A stretch of 28,490 nt of DNA from Enterococcus_G camelliae. Its GTDB lineage: Bacteria; Bacillota; Bacilli; Lactobacillales; Enterococcaceae. The stretch is taken from NCBI RefSeq assembly GCF_042685105.1, contig NZ_JBHUMO010000007.1, positions 1 to 28,490 of the forward strand, in the 5' to 3' direction. The notes below the pieces were generated by a model, which had not been told where the DNA came from, searched no databases, and saw nothing but the letters and a program-made list of their open reading frames with translations. Of this stretch, positions 24,128 through 28,490 are shown piece after piece (positions within the stretch are counted from its first letter, which is position 1; each line of letters starts with the position of its first letter). The position numbers and the translations under genes are program-made.

Positions 24128-26200
24128 ATGGCAAAAGATGTATTAATTGAAATTGGGCTAGAAGAAATGCCTGCCCATGTCGTGGTGCCTAGCATGAATC
24201 AACTAGAAGCAAAAGTTGCCACATTTTTTGAAGAACATCATTTATCTTATGACGACATACGGGCCTATTCGACGCCACGTCGCTTAGCAGTTTTGGTGAC
24301 AGCTGTACCGGAACGTCAAGCAGATGTGAAAGAAGAAATCAAAGGTCCAGCCAAAAAAATTGCCTTGGATCAAGAGGGAAATTGGTCAAAAGCGGCGCAA
24401 GGATTTGTCAGAGGACAAGGGTTGACAACTGAGGACATTGTCTTCAAGGAATTAAAAGGTGTTGAATATGTCTATGTGACGAAGAAAACAACAGGCCAAC
24501 TGACACTGGATGTTTTATCAGAACTCAAAGAAGTTATCACAAGCTTAACATTCCCAGTGACCATGCATTGGAATCGATATGATTTTGAATATATTCGCCC
24601 CATTCATTGGTTGGTTGCCTTATATGGTGAACAAATTATTCCATTCAAAATTCTCGATGTTGAAACGAATCGTTTTTCAAGAGGACATCGTTTTTTGGGC
24701 CAGGATGTGTCTTTTGATCATCCAGCAGAATATACAAAAAAATTAGCCGAACAATTTGTCATTGTTGATTCAGCGGAAAGACAACAAACAATCATCAATC
24801 AAATTACAGCGATTGCAACGGCCCATCAATGGCAAATATCGTTGGATAAAGAGTTACTAGAGGAAGTGACCAATTTAGTTGAGTACCCTACTGCATTCGT
24901 AGGAAACTTTGCGAAAAAATATCTGACCGTCCCTGAAGAAGTGCTCGTGACATCAATGAAAGAACATCAACGTTATTTTGATGTCCGAACAGCTGATGGT
25001 GAGCTATTACCACATTTTGTCTCAGTTCGAAATGGGAATGCTTACGACATTCAAAATGTGGTAAAAGGCAATGAAAAAGTATTAACGGCACGCTTAGAAG
25101 ATGCAGAATTCTTTTACCAAGAAGATCAAAAATTAGCAATTGCTTCTTGCGTTGAAAAATTAAAACATGTCGCATTTCATGAGAAAATTGGCTCGATTTA
25201 CGAAAAAATGAAACGAGTAGGAGCCATTGCCCAAATTATTGGAGCAACGGTAGGTTTAAATGAAGACGAGATGGATGACTTGCAACGCGCAAGTGAAATC
25301 TATAAATTTGATTTAGTGACCAATATGGTTGGTGAATTTCCGGAATTACAAGGAATTATGGGTGAAAAATATGCGCTAATCCAAGGTGAACGACCTGGAG
25401 TGGCGACAGCGATTCGCGAACACTATCTACCAATTGCTAGTGAAGGAGATTTACCAAAATCAAACGTGGGGTCAGTATTAGCGATTGCAGATAAAGTTGA
25501 TAGCTTATTTACTTTCTTTGCAGCAGGGATGATTCCAAGTGGTTCAAACGATCCGTATGCTTTGCGCCGACAAACATATGGGATTATCCGCATTATTGAA
25601 GACAAGCAATGGTACTTCCCATTTGAAGAACTCAAAATTGCCATCCAAGAAAAAATTAATGGTGATTTAGCAACATATGGCATCACCTTGTCAGATGAAG
25701 ATGCGTTGGTGGTAGATTTCTTAAAAGCCCGTGTTCGCCAACGACTTTCCTCGAAAGAAATTCGACATGATATCATTGATGCTGTCCTGGCTTCCGAACA
25801 AAAAGATGTGAGCCAATTGTTCCAAGCGGCATCCATTTTGTCCCGTCACCTTACAGATAGTGAATTTAAACCATCGATTGAAGCCTTGACACGCGTGATG
25901 AATTTAGCCAAAAAGTATACAGGTGAAAATCAAACGATTCAACCAGAACTTTTTGAAAATCAGGCAGAAAAAGAGTTGTTCACTGCAGTGATGGATGCAG
26001 AAGACAACTTCTCTTCCAGAACAATGGAAGAAAATTATCAAGCTTTGACAGAGTTACGGCCATATATTGAAGCGTACTTTGATCAAACGATGGTTATGGT
26101 TGATAATCAGGAGATTCGCCATAATCGCTTAGCTTTATTAGCCCGTGTATCAAAAATGGCACTGGCTCTTGCAAGTTTGGATAATTTAATTACAAAATAA
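24128..26200 (+). CDS. glyS: Glycine--tRNA ligase beta subunit
   Basis: The 690-residue beta chain supplies tRNA recognition for GlyRS. The N-terminus LIEIGLEEMPAHVV and STPRRLAVLV near residue 55 are diagnostic, as is PFPVTMHW-like sequence (SLTFPVTMHW) near 138-147. The middle carries an HD-like helical region, and the C-terminal 100 residues form the DALR-like anticodon-binding helical domain (RPYIEAYFDQTMVM, NRLALLARVS). Start ATG 24128 follows GGAGGA. It ends one base before a very long terminator hairpin. Confidence 0.98.
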   Translation: MAKDVLIEIGLEEMPAHVVVPSMNQLEAKVATFFEEHHLSYDDIRAYSTPRRLAVLVTAVPERQADVKEEIKGPAKKIALDQEGNWSKAAQGFVRGQGLTTEDIVFKELKGVEYVYVTKKTTGQLTLDVLSELKEVITSLTFPVTMHWNRYDFEYIRPIHWLVALYGEQIIPFKILDVETNRFSRGHRFLGQDVSFDHPAEYTKKLAEQFVIVDSAERQQTIINQITAIATAHQWQISLDKELLEEVTNLVEYPTAFVGNFAKKYLTVPEEVLVTSMKEHQRYFDVRTADGELLPHFVSVRNGNAYDIQNVVKGNEKVLTARLEDAEFFYQEDQKLAIASCVEKLKHVAFHEKIGSIYEKMKRVGAIAQIIGATVGLNEDEMDDLQRASEIYKFDLVTNMVGEFPELQGIMGEKYALIQGERPGVATAIREHYLPIASEGDLPKSNVGSVLAIADKVDSLFTFFAAGMIPSGSNDPYALRRQTYGIIRIIEDKQWYFPFEELKIAIQEKINGDLATYGITLSDEDALVVDFLKARVRQRLSSKEIRHDIIDAVLASEQKDVSQLFQAASILSRHLTDSEFKPSIEALTRVMNLAKKYTGENQTIQPELFENQAEKELFTAVMDAEDNFSSRTMEENYQALTELRPYIEAYFDQTMVMVDNQEIRHNRLALLARVSKMALALASLDNLITK

Positions 26201-26301
26201 AAAAAGTGACTGCAACATTTAAGCCTATACTCACAGGAATTGAACGATGAAAAAATTTTTTCAATTTCTGTGAGGGCATAGCTTAAAGGCAGTCACTTTT
26301 T
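26201..26301. terminator. 101-base bidirectional terminator hairpin between glyS and the AEC permease
   Basis: AAAAAGTGACTGC (26201-26213) pairs perfectly with 26289-26301. The stem continues as TTTAAG/CTTAAA, CTAT/ATAG, CTCACAG/CTGTGAG and AATTGAA/TTCAATT with small bulges, about 37 pairs in all, around a short AT-rich loop. It starts at the first base after the glyS stop and ends two bases from the permease stop. Confidence 0.82.
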
Positions 26302-26302
26302 G

Positions 26303-27250
26303 TTATAGTGCATAGATGACTTTTAAAAGTAAAGGAATATACAAAAGATAAATCAACACGGAATACCCTAAACTTGAGGCGGCAAATTCTTGATCTGCTT
26401 TGTAAACTCTTGCCAAAATAGGGACAGAATTTTGCACGGGCATCGCGGATTGAACCATGAAAACAGCCAGCATGATGGGTGGAACAGGAAAGACAAAGCT
26501 TAACAGCCAGACAATGAGTGGAGACAGAACGTAGCGACCTAGTAACACACCGAAAATATCTCGGTTCATTTTCAAATTTTTGATTCCATTAAAATAAACC
26601 ATAATCCCAATTGTAAACATTGAGAGTGGTGTCGTTAAATCGGCAAGGTATTGCCCGAACTGATGGAGAAAAAGTGGTACCTTAATACCAGTGAACATCC
26701 AAGCTAATCCAATCATGAAGCCTATTAAAGCTGGTGAAAAGATCTTTTTAAGTGCAACCAATGGATGAAAAGTCATTGTTGTTTGGTGTTTTTCAGGATT
26801 GTCTCTTGCAATTTCATAAATCCCAATTGTCCAAAATATGGAAGTATTGACGATGTAATAGAGCAAAACATAAGGAACAGCTTTTTCGCCAAAAATGGCT
26901 AAGTTAATAGGTAGTCCAATAAAAATTGTATTGGAACAAGTGAACATCGTTGTAAAGGTTCCTTTGCGGTGTTCATCAACATGCATGACGGAACGATAGA
27001 CCAAACTTGTGAGGTAGGTCACGGTCATTGATACCAAAGGAATGATCATCCCACTGACCAAAGACAAAAATTCACTTTTATTGAAATTGGCAGTGATATT
27101 CAAAAACATACTAAAAGGTAAAGAGAAATTTAAGAGAATTTTTGAAAAAACATCTGCAGAACGATTGCTAAACCACTGTTTGAAGGATAAAAAATAGCCG
27201 ACAAACATTAATGAAAAAATAATAAAAATATTGATGTATGCTTGTAACAT
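26303..27250 (-). CDS. AEC-family permease (auxin efflux carrier / malate permease-like)
   Basis: The 315-residue protein has about ten membrane helices in two five-helix halves. The family features are KILLNFSLPFSMFLNI in helix 2, TMFTCSNTIFIGLPINLAIFG in helix 4 and the AVFMVQSAMPVQNSVPILA stretch in the second half. AEC proteins carry organic anions such as malate or similar metabolites. The start ATG 27250 follows GAGGTGA by five bases; an upstream ATG seven codons earlier lies before this ribosome site and is not used here. It is divergent from a deaminase-like pseudogene, which might once have acted on its substrate. Substrate unknown. Confidence 0.9.
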   Translation of the reverse strand: MLQAYINIFIIFSLMFVGYFLSFKQWFSNRSADVFSKILLNFSLPFSMFLNITANFNKSEFLSLVSGMIIPLVSMTVTYLTSLVYRSVMHVDEHRKGTFTTMFTCSNTIFIGLPINLAIFGEKAVPYVLLYYIVNTSIFWTIGIYEIARDNPEKHQTTMTFHPLVALKKIFSPALIGFMIGLAWMFTGIKVPLFLHQFGQYLADLTTPLSMFTIGIMVYFNGIKNLKMNRDIFGVLLGRYVLSPLIVWLLSFVFPVPPIMLAVFMVQSAMPVQNSVPILARVYKADQEFAASSLGYSVLIYLLYIPLLLKVIYAL

Positions 27251-27270
27251 ATGCTCACCTCTTGTTTTCA

Positions 27271-27299
27271 ACTATACTCATTTTGTCTTCTCACTGCAA
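27271..27299 (-). promoter_or_regulatory. Candidate promoter for the AEC permease
   Basis: On the minus strand TTGCAG (27294-27299) and TATAGT (27271-27276) are 17 bases apart, about 20 bases before the start. The -10 is good and the -35 weak. Confidence 0.45.
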
Positions 27300-27400
27300 C
27301 AACTCTCAGACAGAAAAGGAAGAAACAAGCAATAAATTGGGCTGCTACTCTGCAAGTTTTACAAGTTTGACAAAATTTCAAGAAAGCAAAGGAGAAAAAA

Positions 27401-28399
27401 ATGGAACCTTATTTACTGAAATCAATAAAGTTAGAAGACGCATAGCAAGAACCGAAGTATTATCACACAGGAACAAATACAGAAAGCTACACCCTTGAGA
27501 TTAGAAATGGAAAAGTAAGCAAAATTTATCAAGAACAAGAACAGTTGCCTGATTTACTGGTTGTCGATGGCCAAAATTACCTTGTTTTACCATCCCTAAG
27601 AGAAATGCATTGTCATTTAGATAAAAGTAAATTAGGTGTACCTTGGACGCCTGTTACCCCAGCCAAAAATCTGGTTGAACGATTCACAAGTGAAATCACT
27701 GAATTAGATGCGTTGCAATTGCCTCTAAAGAAACGAGCACAATATTTGTCAGAAACTGAGTTACGTAAAGGGGTAACCTTTTTCCGCTCGCATATCGATG
27801 TGCATCCGGCGGTCGGTCAGCGCTACTTGCATGAAGTACAAGAGTTGCTGAAAGACTATCAAACCGTTTTGCAATCTGAGCTGGTTGCCTTCCCTCAACA
27901 TGGTTTACTGCGATCAAAAGCATATAAAGAAGTGCACGAAGCGCTGAAAAATAGGGCCTCGATTGTAGGTGGGGTTGATCCGGAAAGTCTGGATGGTGAT
28001 GCACATGCTTCTCTAAATCAAACGTTTGAATTAGCTGTGAGACACAATGCCCCAATTGATATTCATGTACACGATCATTATGAGGCGGGACGAAAAACCG
28101 TTCTTGAACTGATTCAGTATACAAAAGAGGCAAATTGGCAAGGAAAAGTAACAATCAGTCATGCATTTGGACTGAATGATTTTGTTGGGGAGGAACGTCA
28201 AGCGGTTTTTCATGAAATGGGTGCGTTGGGGATGTCGGTTATTTCGAGTGTTCTGATTAATGGCATCATACCACCGTTAGTTGAACTTGAAGCCGCTGGG
28301 GTCGCAGTTCATCTTGGATGTGACAACATTTACGATTCTTGGTCTCCTTTTGGTACGGCCAATATTCTTGAGAAAGTGAACTACTTACCACTTAGCTAA
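27401..28399 (+). pseudogene. Cytosine-deaminase-like amidohydrolase, broken by a nonsense codon and an IS insertion
   Basis: An ATG at 27401 with AAGGAG upstream begins MEPYLLKSIKLEDA and meets an in-frame TAG at 27443-27445. The same frame then continues QEPKYYHTGTNTESY... through recognisable amidohydrolase sequence. Counting from the ATG, the metal-binding H70-C-H72 is in EMHCHLDKS, H254 in TISHAFGL and D308 in GCDNIYDSWSPFG, matching the CodA cytosine deaminase pattern. The family continues about 80-90 residues beyond NILEKVN, but here the sequence changes at about 28376-28385 into an IS end and stops at 28399. A TTG at 27545 could in principle restart translation, but it lacks a ribosome site and the C-terminus is lost anyway. 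Substrate (cytosine, isoguanine or another cyclic amide) is uncertain. Confidence 0.85.
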
Positions 28400-28490
28400 A
28401 CCTGACGGTTCTTAACGCTTGAAGTGGGAGCTTCTTGGGAATAGAGCATACTTGATAGCTTATTTCTTTACTAACAGCGGTGTCTCTTAT
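28382..28490 (-). mobile_element. Hairpin end of a second IS200/IS605-type element, oriented leftwards
   Basis: Read on the minus strand, the last 110 bases contain GAAGCTCCCACTTCAAGCG, then an interrupted stem with CCACTT (28388-28393, plus strand) pairing with AAGTGG (28422-28427), and end in AGTAGTTCAC next to the deaminase. A palindromic end of this shape with a final TTCAC-like motif is what I know from the right ends of tnpB (IS1341-type) elements. The tnpB itself would lie beyond the window on the minus strand. Boundary uncertain by a few bases; family call by resemblance. It differs in sequence from the left element's end. Confidence 0.6.

Noticed and set aside
27238..27498. An 86-codon plus-strand frame starting MLVTYAHLLF between the AEC permease and the deaminase
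   Set aside because: It overlaps the permease start, its promoter and the beginning of the deaminase pseudogene, has no ribosome site and no recognisable protein features.
27696..28154. 152-codon minus-strand frame opposite the deaminase
   Set aside because: It lies antisense to a frame with clear amidohydrolase motifs and has no family resemblance of its own.
1..28490. CRISPR array or defence island
   Set aside because: No regularly spaced direct repeats, and no nuclease/helicase/toxin genes of defence type beyond the tnpB fragment; the genes are mostly conserved housekeeping genes.

Overview
The window is low-GC Gram-positive chromosomal DNA, most likely from an Enterococcus or a close relative (Enterococcaceae, Lactobacillales). 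This is inferred from protein sequence character and from the block ppsR / zur-rpsU-yqeY-phoH-pgpH-ybeY-dgkA-era-recO / T-box-glyQS, which matches the enterococcal arrangement I know. Most of the window is ordinary housekeeping sequence. Both ends run into IS200/IS605-type (tnpB) insertion sequences. The left end holds the last 40 codons of a TnpB and its right end. The right end holds what looks like the hairpin end of another, oppositely oriented element, which has cut off an amidohydrolase gene.

Layout. 1-318: tnpB 3' end plus a structured right end that could form the guide RNA. 319-1218: nfo (endonuclease IV). 1289-3012: an ABC-2 efflux pair. 3131-3343: small membrane protein YneF. 3371-3476: a long inverted repeat with nested hairpins and a tiny proline-rich reading frame. 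3511-7043: a heterodimeric ABC multidrug exporter with one degenerate ATP site. 7156-9053 (minus): a MATE transporter followed by a glutathione-peroxidase-like gene. 9224-11992: trxB and pgcA. 12039-12332: an ArsR-family repressor with a CzrA-type zinc/cobalt site. 12459-14635: hom-thrB. 14727-15602 (minus): the PPDK/PEP synthase regulator. 15702-16136: a Fur-family regulator, probably Zur. 16313-22893: rpsU-yqeY, then phoH-pgpH-ybeY-dgkA-era-recO, linking translation, RNA maturation, c-di-AMP turnover and lipid-carrier recycling. 22919-26200: promoter, glycine T-box riboswitch and glyQS. 26303-27250 (minus): an AEC-family permease. 27401-28399: a cytosine-deaminase-like pseudogene with an early in-frame stop and an IS-truncated 3' end.

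Gene groups. The first 9 kb is rich in efflux functions (ABC-2 pair, ABC exporter heterodimer, MATE). Redox and peroxide defence is represented by gpx and trxB. Convergent gene pairs are separated by long symmetric hairpins that can terminate in both directions (7073-7118, 14640-14721, 26201-26301). I saw no CRISPR array, tRNA, rRNA, prophage or convincing new defence system. The features most worth a second look are the hairpin/leader region before the ABC exporter, the tnpB right end, the doubly broken deaminase, the orphan CzrA-like regulator and the T9 tract that runs into the phoH start codon.
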